Shown piece by piece: positions 27,035 through 38,357 of a stretch of DNA of 45,572 nucleotides (within the stretch, counting starts at the first letter, position 1; each line of letters starts with the position of its first letter). Source of the stretch: Mycobacterium sp. (lineage in GTDB: Bacteria; Actinomycetota; Actinomycetes; Mycobacteriales; Mycobacteriaceae). The stretch lies in NCBI RefSeq assembly GCF_025965855.1, contig NZ_JAOPWB010000113.1, positions 1 through 45,572 of the forward strand, in the 5' to 3' direction. The notes under the pieces are model-generated. The model made no database searches. It saw only the letters and a list, made by a program, of their open reading frames with translations, and was not told the DNA's origin. Made by a program: the position numbers and the translations under genes.

Positions 27035-28348
27035 TCACTGCCCGGCCTGCGGAAGCTGATCAGCCGCGATTTCGCACGGCGTCGATCCCTCGCTCGGCGG
27101 GGGCGCCGGTCCGGTCGGTGGCGGCGCGGCAACCGGCGCGGGCGCGTCGACCGGTGCAGGCGGCCCGTCTAAGAGCGGCGCGTCCACCGGCGGCGGCGCG
27201 TCCACCGGCCGAGCCTCATCCGCCGGCCGAGCCTCATCCGCCGGCGTGGCCGCCTCCGAATCCCGCTTTTCGTCAACGTCTTTCGCCTCTCCAGGTTCAT
27301 CGGGCTTGTCCCCGGCGTCGTCGGCGTGGAACGGATCCTCTTCGGCGTCGAAGGCGCCGTCGGTGCCCTCGTGGTCGGTCGCCGAACCGAGCAGCGAACC
27401 CATGGCATCGACAATCCGGCTGGCCAGCCCACCCAGCCCGCCTCCACCCGACCCGCCGAGGCCACCCAGATCGCCCGCGGGCATGGTCGAAGCGGTCCCC
27501 AGGTCCGGTAGCGGCGGCGCCGGGATCGCGGCGGGCGCCGCCGGCGCAGCGGTTGTGAGCGCCGGCGCAGGATCCGGTGGCGGGCCGGGAACCGCGGCGG
27601 CCACTACCGGAGTGGCCGGCGTCGTCGCGCTGGGCGGAAGCTTCTGATAACCGGGCCCGAGATCGCCTGGCACCTCGAAGCGCGCCGCCGGCGCGGCGGC
27701 CATCCGGTCGATCACCATGGCGTACGACGTGTCCACCCCTTCGACTGTCGAACGCATCGTCCTCAACCAGTCGTCGCGAATCTCGTTGTCCACGTATGGC
27801 GTTATCTGTTGACGGACCACCTCCTCGGCGCTCGCCCGATCCCCCACGCCCGTCGTGACCGCGGCGGCCGCGGCCAACCACGACGGCCGCTGCGCCCGAC
27901 TGCCCTCGTCGATGGCGATGGCCGTCGCGACCTTCGAATCGACCAGGTACCACAGGTTGTCGCGCAGCGACTCGCACCGCTGGGCCGCCGCGCGGACCTC
28001 GGTGGCCACCGCGCTCGCGGCGTCGCAATGACGCTCCAGGAACCGGACCGCCGAGTCCCCGCCCGGCCCGATCCAAGCCGCGGCCAGCTCGGCGAGCTGG
28101 GCGTGCTGCACCCGCAGCGCCTCCATGACCGCCGCGCCCGCGGCCCGAAGTTCCGCGCAGTCGCGGTCGAGCGCACGAAGGTCGAGGCCTTCTTCGCTGT
28201 CGTACCAGTCGCGGATCTGGGAGGGGTGCGCCGTCATGCCGGGATGTTGGTAGCCGAGCGCGTGGCAGGCCGACACGTAGGTCTGCGTGTTCTCGACGGC
28301 GCCCCGGCCCTCCGCAAGGCGCTCGGCGACGTCCAACCGATCGGCCAC
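27035..28348 (-). CDS. Rv3439c-like Pro/Ala-rich protein, probable secretion-associated partner of the EspC-like protein
   Basis: 437 aa. Residues ~1-240 are helical and contain a WIGPGGDSAVRFLERH segment resembling the WxG turn of type VII substrates. The middle is Pro/Ala/Val-rich. Gly-rich GGLGGSGGGGLGGLASRIVDAM leads into an acidic, repetitive C-terminus with an exact duplication, DEARPA-DEARPV, from an 18-bp tandem repeat at 27211-27246. This architecture resembles EspA/EspE/EspK-type ESX-associated proteins. GTG 28348 lies 2 nt after the stop of the EspC-like gene, so they are co-translated. Assignment to Rv3439c rests on position after glmM. Confidence 0.8.
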   Translation of the reverse strand: MADRLDVAERLAEGRGAVENTQTYVSACHALGYQHPGMTAHPSQIRDWYDSEEGLDLRALDRDCAELRAAGAAVMEALRVQHAQLAELAAAWIGPGGDSAVRFLERHCDAASAVATEVRAAAQRCESLRDNLWYLVDSKVATAIAIDEGSRAQRPSWLAAAAAVTTGVGDRASAEEVVRQQITPYVDNEIRDDWLRTMRSTVEGVDTSYAMVIDRMAAAPAARFEVPGDLGPGYQKLPPSATTPATPVVAAAVPGPPPDPAPALTTAAPAAPAAIPAPPLPDLGTASTMPAGDLGGLGGSGGGGLGGLASRIVDAMGSLLGSATDHEGTDGAFDAEEDPFHADDAGDKPDEPGEAKDVDEKRDSEAATPADEARPADEARPVDAPPPVDAPLLDGPPAPVDAPAPVAAPPPTGPAPPPSEGSTPCEIAADQLPQAGQ

Positions 28349-28350
28349 GG

Positions 28351-28638
28351 TCAGGCGATCCGTGCCGCGGCGTACAGTTCGGCGTCGTTGTAGCGGTCGG
28401 CGCCGGCGCGCAGGGCCGCGGCCACCTCGGCGGCCGCGCGCGACCACTGCGTCACCTCGGCCGTCAGTCGCTCCAGCTGGACGCGCAGGGCGTCGCCGCG
28501 TGCGCTGTGCGCCCGGCCGGCGTCGGCCCCGCCGAAAGCCAACCGCGCCAAGTGATCTCCCACGGCGCGGTCGAGGAGTTCGGTGGCCGCGCCCAGCTGG
28601 TCGGCGACCGTGTGCACCGCCGGGCTATCGAATCTCAT
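28351..28638 (-). CDS. EspC-like small helical protein (Rv3440c-like)
   Basis: 95 aa, two predicted helices with a central turn (AFGGADAGRA), and the pattern AVHTVADQLGAATELLDRAVG ... EVTQWSRAAAEVAAALRAGADRYNDAE. It has the size and shape of EspC/DUF2580 type VII substrates, including the terminal YNDAE that resembles the YxxxD/E export signal. It is placed between glmM and the Rv3439c-like gene, with which it would form a heterodimer-like pair. ATG 28638 is 48 nt downstream of the glmM stop, allowing transcription with glmM. Confidence 0.82.
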   Translation of the reverse strand: MRFDSPAVHTVADQLGAATELLDRAVGDHLARLAFGGADAGRAHSARGDALRVQLERLTAEVTQWSRAAAEVAAALRAGADRYNDAELYAAARIA

Positions 28639-28685
28639 GCCTAATCCGACGCCGGACGCCGCGTCCGGGTTCCCGCATAGGCGGA

Positions 28686-30023
28686 TCAGCGCGCGTCGCT
28701 CACCGCTTCGGCGACACGGGCGGCTACCCGCTGAGCGACGCCCTCGTCGGGCGCCTCTACCATGACCCGGATCATCGGCTCGGTTCCGGAGGGGCGCAAC
28801 AGGATTCGGCCGGTGTCACCAAGTTCGGCCTCGGCCTTCTCGAGCGCGGTCTGCACCGAGGGCGCCGCGGCGGCGGTGGCCTTGTCGGCGACCTTGACGT
28901 TGATCAACACCTGCGGCAGCGACCGCATCGCCGAGGCGAGGTCGGCCAGCGAGGCGCCGGTCTGCGCCATGCGGTTCATCAATCGCAGCCCCGTGACGAT
29001 GCCGTCGCCGGTGGAGCCCGCCGCGGGCATCACGATGTGTCCGGACTGCTCGCCGCCGAGGCTGTAGTCGCCGGCCCGCAGCTCCTCGAGGACGTAGCGG
29101 TCACCGACGCCCGTCGTGCGCACGGCGATACCGGCCGAGCGCATGGCCAGGTGCAGCCCGAGGTTGCTCATCACGGTGGTCACCAGCGTGTCGGAGGCCA
29201 GCTCGCCCGCCTCTCGCATCGCCAGGGCGAGCACGACCATGATCGCGTCGCCGTCGACGAGCTCCCCGTTGGCGTCGATGGCCAGGCAGCGGTCGGCGTC
29301 CCCATCGTGCGCCAGGCCCAGGTCGGCGCGGTGGTCGACGACCGCCGCCTTCACCGAGTCCAGGTGCGTCGAGCCGCAGCCGTCGTTGATGTTGAGCCCG
29401 TTGGGGTCGGCATTGATGGCGATCACCCGGGCACCGGCCGCGCGGTAGGCGCGCGGGGCCACCGACGACGCCGCGCCGTGGGCGCAGTCGACCACCATGG
29501 TCAGGCCGTCCAGCCGCAGCGTGCTGGCCTTGCTGAGGTGGCGCAGGTAGCGGTCGGCGGCATCCTCGGCGTCGACGACCCGGCCGATCCCGGCGCCGAC
29601 CGGGCGCAACCCCGGTCCGGCCGCGACCAGTTCCTCGATCTGATCCTCGGTGCCGTCGTCCAGCTTGTGGCCGCCGGGGCCGAAGATCTTGATGCCGTTG
29701 TCGGGCATCGGGTTGTGCGACGCGGAGATCATCACACCGAAGTCGGCATCATAGGCGCCGGTCACGTATGCCACCGCGGGGGTGGGGAGCACCCCGACCC
29801 GCAGCGCGTCGACGCCCTGGCTGGTCAGCCCGGCGATCACCGCGGCCTCCAGCATTTCGCCGCTGGCCCGCGGATCGCGGCCGATCACGGCCACCCGCCG
29901 GCCCGGTCCGCCCGAACTCGCCAGGCGCCGGGCCGCCGCGGCGCCCAGGGCCAACGCCAGCTCGGCGGTCAACTCCCGATTGGCAACCCCGCGAACACCG
30001 TCGGTGCCGAACAGTCGACCCAT
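28686..30023 (-). CDS. glmM: Phosphoglucosamine mutase GlmM (MrsA)
   Basis: 445 aa. Converts glucosamine-6-phosphate to glucosamine-1-phosphate. N-terminus [15 protein letters not shown]; phosphoserine loop [14 protein letters not shown] with the phosphorylated Ser near residue 100; metal loop DGDADRCLA; sugar loop GEQSGHIV; phosphate loop [15 protein letters not shown]. All four active-site loops are intact. ATG 30023 is the family start; the open frame to 30110 is not. It follows rplM-rpsI with a 138-nt gap. Confidence 0.97.
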   Translation of the reverse strand: MGRLFGTDGVRGVANRELTAELALALGAAAARRLASSGGPGRRVAVIGRDPRASGEMLEAAVIAGLTSQGVDALRVGVLPTPAVAYVTGAYDADFGVMISASHNPMPDNGIKIFGPGGHKLDDGTEDQIEELVAAGPGLRPVGAGIGRVVDAEDAADRYLRHLSKASTLRLDGLTMVVDCAHGAASSVAPRAYRAAGARVIAINADPNGLNINDGCGSTHLDSVKAAVVDHRADLGLAHDGDADRCLAIDANGELVDGDAIMVVLALAMREAGELASDTLVTTVMSNLGLHLAMRSAGIAVRTTGVGDRYVLEELRAGDYSLGGEQSGHIVMPAAGSTGDGIVTGLRLMNRMAQTGASLADLASAMRSLPQVLINVKVADKATAAAAPSVQTALEKAEAELGDTGRILLRPSGTEPMIRVMVEAPDEGVAQRVAARVAEAVSDAR

Positions 30024-30161
30024 GCGGACAAACCTCTCACAGTTGACGCTTGTGCACCTAACGTGCCCGTTCTTTTCTGACCCAAACCCCCCGCGAACGC
30101 GCGCAGACACGCCGAAGACGGTGCATAACGTTGCACTGCTGCGGCCAGAAAGTGATGCTGA

Positions 30162-30656
30162 TCAGCGCTTGGAGTACTGCGGCGCCTTGCGCGCCTTCTT
30201 CAGCCCGTACTTCTTGCGCTCGGTGGCACGCGGGTCACGGGTGAGGAAGCCGGCCTTCTTCAGGGCGGGCCGGTCCTCCGGCGAGACCAGGATCAACGCC
30301 CGGGCGATGCCCAGGCGCAGCGCGCCGGCCTGACCCGACGGGCCCCCGCCGTGCAGCAGGGCGAAGATGTCGAAGCGTTCCACCCGGTCGACGGTGACCA
30401 GCGGGGCCTTGATGAGCTGCTGGTGCACCTTGTTGGGGAAGTAGGCCTCGAGGCTGCGGCCGTTGAGGTCGAACTTGCCGGTGCCGGGCACGATGCGCAC
30501 CCGCACCACGGCCTCCTTGCGGCGGCCGACAGTCTGGATGGGCCGCTCGAAGACGAACGCCTCGGCGGCCCGGGCGGACGGGGCCTCGGCCTCCGGGGTC
30601 GCCGGGGTTTCCGTGGTCTCTACGACTGGATTGTTTTCCAGGCTGGTCTCGGTCAC
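30162..30656 (-). CDS. rpsI: 30S ribosomal protein S9
   Basis: 164 aa. The conserved core starts at [21 protein letters not shown] and ends with the family C-terminus [25 protein letters not shown], whose last residues reach the ribosomal P site. The first ~37 residues ([20 protein letters not shown]) are an acidic actinobacterial extension. GTG 30656 overlaps the rplM stop by 4 nt (GTGA), so translation is coupled. Confidence 0.98.
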   Translation of the reverse strand: MTETSLENNPVVETTETPATPEAEAPSARAAEAFVFERPIQTVGRRKEAVVRVRIVPGTGKFDLNGRSLEAYFPNKVHQQLIKAPLVTVDRVERFDIFALLHGGGPSGQAGALRLGIARALILVSPEDRPALKKAGFLTRDPRATERKKYGLKKARKAPQYSKR

Positions 30657-31096
30657 TGGGCCACCTGCTTGATCTCGTACGGAACCGGCTGCTGAGCGGT
30701 GTGGGGATGCTCCGGGCCTGCATAGACGCGAAGCTTGCGCTGGATCTGACGGCTGAGCTTGTTCTTGGGCAGCATGCCGACGATCGCCTTCTCCACGACA
30801 CGGGTCGGGTGCTTTTCCAGCAACTCGCCGATCGTGCGGGAATGCAGCCCGCCGGGATACCCCGAGTGGCGGTAGGCCAGCTTGTTTTGCAGCTTGTCGC
30901 CGGACAGGGCGATCTTGTCGGCGTTGACGACGATGACGAAGTCACCGCCATCGACATTGGGCGCGAACGTCGGCTTGTGCTTGCCGCGCAGCAGGTTGGC
31001 TGCCGCTACGGCAAGGCGGCCAAGCACCACGTCCGTGGCGTCGATGACGTACCACGAGCGCGTGGTGTCACCCGCCTTGGGCGCATAGGTGGGCAC
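30653..31096 (-). CDS. rplM: 50S ribosomal protein L13
   Basis: 147 aa, full length. Conserved segments are [43 protein letters not shown] and [20 protein letters not shown]. It begins the rplM-rpsI ribosomal unit. The ~165-nt stretch between its ATG (31096) and the esxT terminator should hold the promoter; AGAAGAGAAGAAGG precedes the start. Confidence 0.98.
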   Translation of the reverse strand: MPTYAPKAGDTTRSWYVIDATDVVLGRLAVAAANLLRGKHKPTFAPNVDGGDFVIVVNADKIALSGDKLQNKLAYRHSGYPGGLHSRTIGELLEKHPTRVVEKAIVGMLPKNKLSRQIQRKLRVYAGPEHPHTAQQPVPYEIKQVAQ

Positions 31097-31263
31097 AGCG
31101 CTTACCTTCTTCTCTTCTCGAGGTGGATCCCGGGTCGAGCCGGGTGCCGGTCAGGCGTCCGCGGTTGGGGCTTGGTCTCGGCGACCGACATTGACCCGAG
31201 GCCCCGGCGTACCGCACGCCAACCGAGCAGCTTACCGACCGTCATCCCCGCAGGTCAAAATGA

Positions 31264-31304
31264 CTGTGTGGTCCCGGCGGCTCTCCTCCGCCGGGACCAC
31301 ACAG
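31264..31304 (-). terminator. Strong terminator at the end of the ESX-4 esxU-esxT transcript
   Basis: CTGTGTGGTCCCGGCGG (31264-31280) pairs perfectly over 17 bp with 31288-31304 around a 7-nt loop. On the minus strand TCATTTTGACC follows, giving a short U-run. It lies 12 nt after the esxT stop and insulates rplM-rpsI from ESX-4 transcription. Confidence 0.9.
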
Positions 31305-31315
31305 GGGCCATTCAG

Positions 31316-31612
31316 CTACCGTGCCCAGACGCCGGCCGCCCGGCGGTCGGCGTCGGCCACCTCCTCCGCGCCGTCACGCACCGCGTTTCCCAGGTCGACC
31401 AGCATTTCGTTGAGCGCGGTGGCCGCCTGGTGCCACTTCAGCTGCTCGACCTGGTAGGCGGCCGCCGCCTCGCGGGTCCACAGTTCCTGTAGCGGAGCGA
31501 TCTGCGATCTGAGCTCGTCGAGCGCCGCGTTGAAACGGGCCGCCGTGGTGTGGATCTCTTGGCGCACCGAGTATTCGATTTCGCCGAAGTTGTAGGAGAG
31601 GACCGGGTCCAC
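31316..31612 (-). CDS. esxT: ESX-4 WXG100-family protein EsxT
   Basis: 98 aa. The sequence DPVLSYNFGEIEYSVRQEIH, then LDELRSQIAPLQELWTREAAAAY and WHQAATALNEMLVDLGNAVR, follows EsxT of M. tuberculosis. The helical-hairpin turn is W-T-R rather than W-x-G, as in EsxT elsewhere. GTG 31612 is chosen; TTG 31618 is an alternative. It is the last gene of the eccC4-Rv3446c-esxU-esxT run and lies 14 nt after esxU. The EsxU-EsxT heterodimer is the presumed ESX-4 substrate. Confidence 0.93.
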   Translation of the reverse strand: MDPVLSYNFGEIEYSVRQEIHTTAARFNAALDELRSQIAPLQELWTREAAAAYQVEQLKWHQAATALNEMLVDLGNAVRDGAEEVADADRRAAGVWAR

Positions 31613-31626
31613 GGGCAATGCCCCGC

Positions 31627-31992
31627 TCAGAGGTTTCCGCCGGCGGCGGCGACGTGGTGGGCGTGGTTCTCGCCGGCCTCCCGCAGCGCGGCCTCGTTGT
31701 GTCGAATGGTCTCGGCGATGGTGTGCAGGACGCGGTACAGCCGCATCGACTCGGCGTTCCAGCGATCCAGCACATCTTTGAATCGCACGGCCGCGAGCCC
31801 GCCCCACACCGAGGGCGGCACGCTGCCCATCCGGCCGATGAAGGCCTGCAGCATCGCCCGGATCTCCTCGTTGCGGGCGTCCGTCGTGGCCGCGGCCGCG
31901 CGCATGAGATCAAAGTCGGTGCTCAGTGTGTTCGCCATATCAGATTGGACCGCGTCGATCTCCGTTTGGTTCCGCGCGATCTGTCGATTCAT
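31627..31992 (-). CDS. esxU: ESX-4 WXG100-family protein EsxU
   Basis: 121 aa. The core reads [45 protein letters not shown], with W-G-G at the hairpin turn (WXG motif), then a second long helix. ATG 31992 overlaps the stop of the upstream Rv3446c-like gene as ATGA; ATG 31938 ([11 protein letters not shown]) is an alternative giving 103 aa, nearer the size of other EsxU proteins. Pairs with EsxT. Confidence 0.93.
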   Translation of the reverse strand: MNRQIARNQTEIDAVQSDMANTLSTDFDLMRAAAATTDARNEEIRAMLQAFIGRMGSVPPSVWGGLAAVRFKDVLDRWNAESMRLYRVLHTIAETIRHNEAALREAGENHAHHVAAAGGNL

Positions 31993-33266
31993 CCGATCGC
32001 GTGGGCGGATCGCACCGCCTGCTCGCAGGCGTCGCGGACGGCCTCCTCATCACCGGGACGGCTCTGGCAGCCCAGGCTGATCCGTACGGGCCCGTCCAGC
32101 AGCACCGTCCACCGCACGTGGTGGGTGGCGCGCACTTCGCGGTAGGTCACCGCGGGCCGGCCCACGCTCACCCCGGAGGGATTGAAGTCGACGAACAGCC
32201 CGGCGGGCTCCGCGTCGATCGCGTGTTTCAACCGCTCGGCGGTACCACTCAGCGTCTCGCCCGCCACCGGCGACTGCGTGACGTGCAACGCCACTTCCGG
32301 ATCCGAGGGCGATGTGACCTGCACCCGCGCTGACCCGGGCCCGGTGACCACCCGCTGCGCGGACCAGTTCGCGGGCACCGTCAGCGCCACGCGGCCTTCG
32401 ACCAAGAATGTTGTCGGCGCCGTCTGCACCGCGACCGGGGGCGACACGCCACGACGGGCCGCGGGGGCCACGGCCGAGATCGCCAGTGGAAACGCGGTCA
32501 GCACGACAGCGGCCCCGGCAAGACCGCTTATTATCCGCGCGCGGGATCGGGGGCGATCGGCACCGGCGGTGACGCGCGGCTCGGACGGGTCCTCCGGGAC
32601 CGGCAGCGCCGACCGGGCCAGCCCGGGAAGCCGAGCGTCATCGATTTCCACCGCCGCCAGGCCGCTGCGGCGCACTGCCCCGGCGATCAACGCCCCGAGG
32701 GCCGGCGCGCCGGTCACCGTGCTCGGGGCGTCGATCAGGACGACCGCCGACGCAGTTCCGGTCATGGCTGTGATGCTCCGTGCTGCCTCCTCGACAGCCG
32801 GATGCGGTCCCGCCCCACGGGGTATCGCGACAACCTCGGCACCGGTGATCACCACCAGCCGCTCGGCGATCTCCACCACCACCGGCGCGTCGCCCTCGGC
32901 GCGCTGGTCAGTGGATGCCTCTGCCAGCAGCCACGACCGGCGACGCGCCAGCACGTCATCGGCCAGTGACTTGGCGGTCGCCGTCACCACGCCGACCCGC
33001 GCCGACGGCCACCAGGACGGGTGCACGAGGACCAGCCCGTTGCAGTTCACACATTTCACCGACCGCAGCGCCGCGCGCCACAGCGAATCGACGGTGACCG
33101 GGCGGCCGCCGACCAGCGCCACCCGATCGTCTATGGCGGCCAGCGCCTCCCTGATGATCTCGGACGTGTCGTCGTCAGCGGCTCCGCCTGTGGCACAACA
33201 TAATCGGCGGATCGTGCCGGGCCCGGCCTCGATCAGCGCGCGGTGCCGGTTCGCGGTCGTGCTCAC
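31989..33266 (-). CDS. Type VII secretion-associated protein, Rv3446c family
   Basis: 425 aa. It sits between eccC4 and esxU and overlaps both by 4 nt. The N-terminal ~230 residues contain a CxxC ([16 protein letters not shown]) and a Walker-less nucleotide-fold-like region. A single transmembrane helix ([20 protein letters not shown]) near residue 250 precedes an extracytoplasmic C-terminal domain ([15 protein letters not shown] ... [14 protein letters not shown]) of the TIGR03931 type. Likely an ESX-4 membrane accessory; the biochemical role is unknown. Confidence 0.9.
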   Translation of the reverse strand: MSTTANRHRALIEAGPGTIRRLCCATGGAADDDTSEIIREALAAIDDRVALVGGRPVTVDSLWRAALRSVKCVNCNGLVLVHPSWWPSARVGVVTATAKSLADDVLARRRSWLLAEASTDQRAEGDAPVVVEIAERLVVITGAEVVAIPRGAGPHPAVEEAARSITAMTGTASAVVLIDAPSTVTGAPALGALIAGAVRRSGLAAVEIDDARLPGLARSALPVPEDPSEPRVTAGADRPRSRARIISGLAGAAVVLTAFPLAISAVAPAARRGVSPPVAVQTAPTTFLVEGRVALTVPANWSAQRVVTGPGSARVQVTSPSDPEVALHVTQSPVAGETLSGTAERLKHAIDAEPAGLFVDFNPSGVSVGRPAVTYREVRATHHVRWTVLLDGPVRISLGCQSRPGDEEAVRDACEQAVRSAHAIG

Positions 33267-36200
33267 GGGGGCGGGCTCCAGGCCACCTGAACGAGCTGTT
33301 CGTCACCGGGACGGGTGATCAGGACGCCACGGCCGGGCGGCAACCGCACGGAGCGGCCGGAACCCCACGGTGCGCCCTCATCCGGGCGCTTACTCATCAT
33401 CAGTGTCATGCACCCGAGGTCACGCAGGCCCGCCAGCAGCGGCTCGAACAGGGCGCGCTCGGCGCCACCGCTGCGCCGGGCCACGATCAGATGCAGCCCC
33501 AAGTCCCTTGCGTAAGGCAGATATTCGACGACGGCCGCGAGCGCACTACCTGCCGGGGTGGCGACCAGGTCGTAGTCGTCGACCAGAACATAGATGTCCG
33601 GCCCGGACCACCACGACTTGGCTCGCAGCTGCGCCTGGCTCACGTCCAACGAAGGCATCCGCCGCGCCAAGACATCAAGCAGACCCGGCAGCAAGCCGCC
33701 CAGCGCGGACGACGACATGGCGTAGCCGCCAAGGTGTTTCGATTCGACGACGCCCAACAGGGAGCGGCGAAAGTCTACGATCAGCAACTGTGCCTCGGCG
33801 GCGGTATTCGTCCGAACGATTTCGCGGCACAGAGTCCGTAGCGTGGCGGTCTTGCCGCACTCGTTGTCCCCGAGGATCAGCAGGTGCGGGTGCTGCCCGA
33901 AATCGATTGGGACCGGCTGCAGTCGGCGCTCCTCCAGACCGAGCAAGACCCGCGCGCCGAGTCGCGCTTTCGCCCGGTTCACGACGGCGTCATGGTCCAC
34001 GTGCGTGGGAAGCAGCGGTATCGGCGGCGCGGCCGATTCACCACGACAGAACCGGTCGGTGGGCAGCGCGATGATCATGTGCAGCCCCTCGTGGGAAAGG
34101 CCGCGACCCGGTCGGTCGTGAGGTACGTGTTGCGCACGCTTGCGGTCGACCTCGGAGTCCGCGGGGTCGCCCAGCCGCAACTCGATGCGGGTGCCGATCT
34201 GATCCTTGAGCGCCGGCCTTATCTCAGCCCACCGCGACGCCGACAACATCACGTGCACACCGAACGAAAGTCCCTGAGCCGCCAGGGCAGTGATCGATGC
34301 CTCGAGTTCCTCGAACTCATGGCGCAGGTTTGCCCAGCCGTCGACGACGAGGAACACGTCAGCGAATGGATCGTGATCCCGCGCCGCATCGGCTCGATAC
34401 GCCTCCCGAGACCGGACGGTGGATTCCATCTCGGCGACCATGCGCCGCACCAGATCCGGCTCGGCCCGGCCGGCGACGGCACCCACGTGCGGCAACGCGC
34501 GCAGCGCCCCGAGCGCTCCGCCGCCGAAATCCAGGCAGTAGAACTGCACCCGCCCCGGATCGTAAGTGGCCGCCAAAGCCGTGATGAGCGTGCGCAGCGC
34601 GGTCGACTTGCCCGATTGGGGTGCGCCGACGATCGCCACATTGCCTGCGGCTCCGGACAACTCGACCGTCAGCGGCGTGCGGCATTGCTCGAACGGGCGG
34701 TCGATGATGCCGATGGGTACGGTAAGGCGGTCCGGCGCCAATACCGCATCGCGGAGCAAGATGTCCAGCGCGGGTGCCGCTTCGAGCGGGGGCAGCCAGA
34801 CCTGGTGCGCGGGCGGTCCGTGCCCGGCGAGCCGGTCGAGGACCGCTTGCAGGACGGTCCGGGTGGGCAAGGCGTCCGTGTCGGCGCGGGTGACCGGGCC
34901 TTCCGCCCGTGTGCTGAAGACCCGCACGGCCGCCGCGCCCACCATCGAGGCACAAGCCGGCGCCTCCGGCTGCAGCGGTCCCGAAACGAATGCCGCCTGA
35001 AAACGGATCGCCTCGCCACTGCCGGCGCGGAGGTAACCCGCGCCGGGCGTGTTGGGCAAGTGGTATGCGTCGAGCGTTCCCAAAGCCGCGCGCGATTCGG
35101 CGGCGGACAGGGTTTTCAGACAGATCCGGTACGACAGGTGGGCTTCCAGGCCCCGCAGCCGGCCCTCGTCGAGCCGCTGACTGGCCAGCAACAGGTGGAT
35201 GCCCAGCGACCGCCCGAGCCGGCCGATGGCGACGAACATGTCAGCGAACTCAGGATGCTGGCTGAGCATTTCGGAGAACTCGTCGACGATGATCACCAAT
35301 GTCGGTAGGGCGATCCATTGGCCGCCGGCCCGGCGCGCGCGTTCGTAGGCCGTGAGGCTGGCGCAGCGCGCCCTTCGCAGCAGCCGTTGCCGACGGTGCA
35401 TCTCACCGGCCAGTGCGTCGCGCATGCGCGCCACCAGCGGCGCCTCGTCGGCGAGGTTGGTGACGACGGCGGCCACGTGGGGCGCCCGCGCCAAATCGAG
35501 AAACGTTGCGCCCCCTTTGAAGTCGATGAGCAGCAGATTGAGCACCTCCGGAGCGTTTTGCGCCACCAACCCCAGCGCGATGGTGCGCAGCAACTCCGAC
35601 TTACCCGACCCGGTGGCGCCCACGCAGAGCCCGTGCGGGCCCATGCCGTTTTCCGCGGCCTCTTTGATATCCAGATGGAGCGGTGCGCCGTCGGCGGTGG
35701 TTCCGATGTGCACGCATAGTCGATCGCGATGGCCTTGCCCGCGCCACAGCGTGATCGGGTCGACACCCACCGGCCCGGCGCGGTACATGGACAGCCGGCG
35801 CGCACACGTCAGCGCGTCCACCAATTCCATCCGGTCGTGACACGGCAACGGTTGAGGCGCGTCGGGCCACCTGATCATCACCGGCTCGCCGTCGGCGCAG
35901 GCACCGACCTCGAGGATGGTGGCGCCCGTGATCGCACCGGCCGTCGCACCCTCCTCAGCCTCGGCGACCACGATCGCGTGCGGCGGTCCCGCACCGGCGA
36001 GCGCGTGCCGAGCCTCCGCCATGCTTGCGTACACCAGGCGGGCGGGGCCCACCGCATCGGCGGCGCTCGGATGTCGGTTGTGCGGCAACCACTTCAGCCA
36101 ATCCCAGTGGGCTCGGTTCGCCTCGCTGATCACGGCCACGAGCAGCAACTGATCGGGCGGGTGCAGCACGGCCAGCTGGCAGATCATCGCGCGCAGCAGC

Positions 36201-36868
36201 CCGCGCACGGAGGCCAAATCGCCGTCGATCGTCACCGTCCCGACGGCACCCAAGCCGATCGTGATGGGCGCGGCCGCGATGAGCGAATGCGCGCTCAGGA
36301 AGCGACGCAAGGCCGTCTCCGTGACCGGGTCGGGTGGTTCATGGGCTGCGGGCGGCTCTGGCGCCACCAGCCGCGTCGCAAGCGGTTGAGTCCCGACGCC
36401 GACACGGGCCAGGCAAAAGTCGGGGTCGGACGCTCGCCGCTCCCACATCCGCGGGCCGCCGATCAACGTCCACAGCGTATCGGGGTCGGGATGGCTCCAG
36501 CTGAGGGAAAACCGCTGCGCCGCCGCGGTTTCGGTGACGTCCGCGCGCAGCTGGGTCAGGTATGCGAGGTAGTCGAGCCGGTCGGCGTCCAGGCCGCGGC
36601 CCCGCCGTTGGCCGCGCCCGGCAGCCGCCGTCACCGCCAGCGAGAGCAGCGTCATCATCGGGAATGCCACGAACATGGGATTGCGCGCGCCGGCCGAGCC
36701 CGAGAGGAATGCCGCGGCCATGACCCCGAGGGTCGCGAGCGACAGCATGACCGGCAGCAACCTGGGCGACCTCGCCGGCGGTAGGCCGGGCGGCGCCTCA
36801 ACGGCGATGTCCGCGGTCGCGACCGCCGGCGGCAGCTGGCGAACCGCGGGCACGAAACACTGTGTCAT
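33263..36868 (-). CDS. eccC4: ESX-4 FtsK/SpoIIIE-type ATPase EccC4
   Basis: 1201 aa, undivided. Two transmembrane helices (~38-85) anchor it. Three ATPase domains follow with Walker A GATGSGKS (417-424), GAPQSGKS (748-755) and GDNECGKT (1000-1007). Only domain 1 has a full Walker B (LVIIVDEF); domain 2 has VVDG and domain 3 LVDD, so they are probably regulatory, as in other EccC proteins. It drives substrate export by ESX-4. ATG 36868 has GGAGGG upstream; the frame is open to 36883. Divergent from eccD4 across 130 nt. Confidence 0.97.
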   Translation of the reverse strand: MTQCFVPAVRQLPPAVATADIAVEAPPGLPPARSPRLLPVMLSLATLGVMAAAFLSGSAGARNPMFVAFPMMTLLSLAVTAAAGRGQRRGRGLDADRLDYLAYLTQLRADVTETAAAQRFSLSWSHPDPDTLWTLIGGPRMWERRASDPDFCLARVGVGTQPLATRLVAPEPPAAHEPPDPVTETALRRFLSAHSLIAAAPITIGLGAVGTVTIDGDLASVRGLLRAMICQLAVLHPPDQLLLVAVISEANRAHWDWLKWLPHNRHPSAADAVGPARLVYASMAEARHALAGAGPPHAIVVAEAEEGATAGAITGATILEVGACADGEPVMIRWPDAPQPLPCHDRMELVDALTCARRLSMYRAGPVGVDPITLWRGQGHRDRLCVHIGTTADGAPLHLDIKEAAENGMGPHGLCVGATGSGKSELLRTIALGLVAQNAPEVLNLLLIDFKGGATFLDLARAPHVAAVVTNLADEAPLVARMRDALAGEMHRRQRLLRRARCASLTAYERARRAGGQWIALPTLVIIVDEFSEMLSQHPEFADMFVAIGRLGRSLGIHLLLASQRLDEGRLRGLEAHLSYRICLKTLSAAESRAALGTLDAYHLPNTPGAGYLRAGSGEAIRFQAAFVSGPLQPEAPACASMVGAAAVRVFSTRAEGPVTRADTDALPTRTVLQAVLDRLAGHGPPAHQVWLPPLEAAPALDILLRDAVLAPDRLTVPIGIIDRPFEQCRTPLTVELSGAAGNVAIVGAPQSGKSTALRTLITALAATYDPGRVQFYCLDFGGGALGALRALPHVGAVAGRAEPDLVRRMVAEMESTVRSREAYRADAARDHDPFADVFLVVDGWANLRHEFEELEASITALAAQGLSFGVHVMLSASRWAEIRPALKDQIGTRIELRLGDPADSEVDRKRAQHVPHDRPGRGLSHEGLHMIIALPTDRFCRGESAAPPIPLLPTHVDHDAVVNRAKARLGARVLLGLEERRLQPVPIDFGQHPHLLILGDNECGKTATLRTLCREIVRTNTAAEAQLLIVDFRRSLLGVVESKHLGGYAMSSSALGGLLPGLLDVLARRMPSLDVSQAQLRAKSWWSGPDIYVLVDDYDLVATPAGSALAAVVEYLPYARDLGLHLIVARRSGGAERALFEPLLAGLRDLGCMTLMMSKRPDEGAPWGSGRSVRLPPGRGVLITRPGDEQLVQVAWSPPP

Positions 36869-36998
36869 CTCGGTCCCTCCCACCGTTTGGCGACGGTAAG
36901 CAGCGCCGAAATCCGCGGCAAGTCACCTGTGGATAGCCGGATATCAGGGGATCGAGAAACTGGCTACGGTTCCGGTAATCCGACCGAAGGGGTCACCG

Positions 36999-38357
36999 TT
37001 GCCTGTGTCCGATCCGGGGCTGCGCCGCGTGTCAATTCATGCCGGCACCGCCGTCACCGACCTGGCCCTGCCCGCGGGCGTTCCCGTCGCCGTCCTGATT
37101 CCCTCGATCGTCGACATCCTGGACGGCCACGGCGTCGACGCTTCCGGCGAGCTGGTGGCGCAGCGCTACCAGCTGTCGGGTCCCGGCGCGGCGCCCTTGA
37201 GCACGTCGGCGACGTTGGCACAGAACGGCATCCGAGACGGTGCCGTACTGGTCTTGACGCGATCCTCCACCCCGCCGCCCCCTCCGCGTTACGACGACGT
37301 GGCAGAGGCCGTGTCGGCGACGCTGCAGGCCGCGGGTCGCACGTCGACCCCCTTGGGGCGCAGGCAAGCGACGCGGGTCGCGGGCGCCGTCGCGGCGGGC
37401 TGTCTGACCGGCATCGGTGCGCTGACGCTCGTCCGGAACGCATTCAGCACCGACGTCACCGGCACAACCGTCGGCGTGACGGCATCAGCCGGCTTCCTGG
37501 CCCTGCTCTTCGCGGCGGTTGCACACCGCGCATACGGGGACGCGATCGCCGGGGTCGCGCTCAGCGTGATCGCCACCGCATTCGCGGCAGTGACCGGCTT
37601 TCTGGCGGTGCCCGGAGCCCCCAGTCTCCCAAACGTAGTGCTGGCCGCCGCGGCAACGGTCGCCGCCTCGGTGCTGGCGATGCGCGTATCGGGCTGCGGT
37701 GCCGTCACATTGACCGCGATCTCGTGCGTCGCGACGATCATCGCCCTCGCCGCGTTGGCGGGGGTGATCACCGCCGCACCGCTGCGCGCCGTTGGCTCGA
37801 TATCCGCGCTGGTATCGCTCGGCCTCCTCGGAGTGGTGCCGCGGGTGTCGCTCATGCTGGCGGGCCTATCACAGCAGTCGCCCTCGAAAGACCTGGACAC
37901 CAAGGCGATCCGTGCAGACAACTGGTTGACCAGCCTGCTCGCCGCGTTGTTGTCCGTAGCCGCCGCCGGCGCCATCGTCACCGTGCTCGCCGGCGCGCCA
38001 CGGCTGTGCTGCATCGCTTTTGGTGCCCTCACCGCGGCGTTGCTGTTGCTGCGTGCGGGTACGGATGACCCGAGAAGGACACTCGTGTTCCTCGCTTGCG
38101 GAATCACCCTCACGGCGACGACTTTCGGTGTCGTAGCCCTGAGTATGCCGAGGAATGGAGCATGGATGGCCGCGATGACGGCCACGCTGGCCGCCGCCGC
38201 GATTTACCTGGGCTTCGTCGCTCCGGCGATATCGCTTTCACCCCTGATACACCGCGGCGTCGAGGTGCTGGAGTGTCTGGCGCTGGTCGCGATGGTGCCC
38301 ATGACCTCATGGGTGTGCGGCCTGTACAACGCCGTTCGCGGATTGAACATCACGTGA
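36999..38357 (+). CDS. eccD4: ESX-4 membrane channel component EccD4
   Basis: 452 aa. An N-terminal ubiquitin-like domain (RRVSIHAGTAVTDLALPAGVPV ... GIRDGAVLVLT, ~1-90) is followed by a Pro-rich linker and about eleven transmembrane helices, the standard EccD architecture forming the type VII pore. TTG 36999 with AAGGGG upstream gives MPVSDPGLRR, which aligns with the M. tuberculosis start; GTG 37005 is an alternative. The stop overlaps the mycP4 start by 4 nt (GTGA). Confidence 0.95.
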   Translation: MPVSDPGLRRVSIHAGTAVTDLALPAGVPVAVLIPSIVDILDGHGVDASGELVAQRYQLSGPGAAPLSTSATLAQNGIRDGAVLVLTRSSTPPPPPRYDDVAEAVSATLQAAGRTSTPLGRRQATRVAGAVAAGCLTGIGALTLVRNAFSTDVTGTTVGVTASAGFLALLFAAVAHRAYGDAIAGVALSVIATAFAAVTGFLAVPGAPSLPNVVLAAAATVAASVLAMRVSGCGAVTLTAISCVATIIALAALAGVITAAPLRAVGSISALVSLGLLGVVPRVSLMLAGLSQQSPSKDLDTKAIRADNWLTSLLAALLSVAAAGAIVTVLAGAPRLCCIAFGALTAALLLLRAGTDDPRRTLVFLACGITLTATTFGVVALSMPRNGAWMAAMTATLAAAAIYLGFVAPAISLSPLIHRGVEVLECLALVAMVPMTSWVCGLYNAVRGLNIT

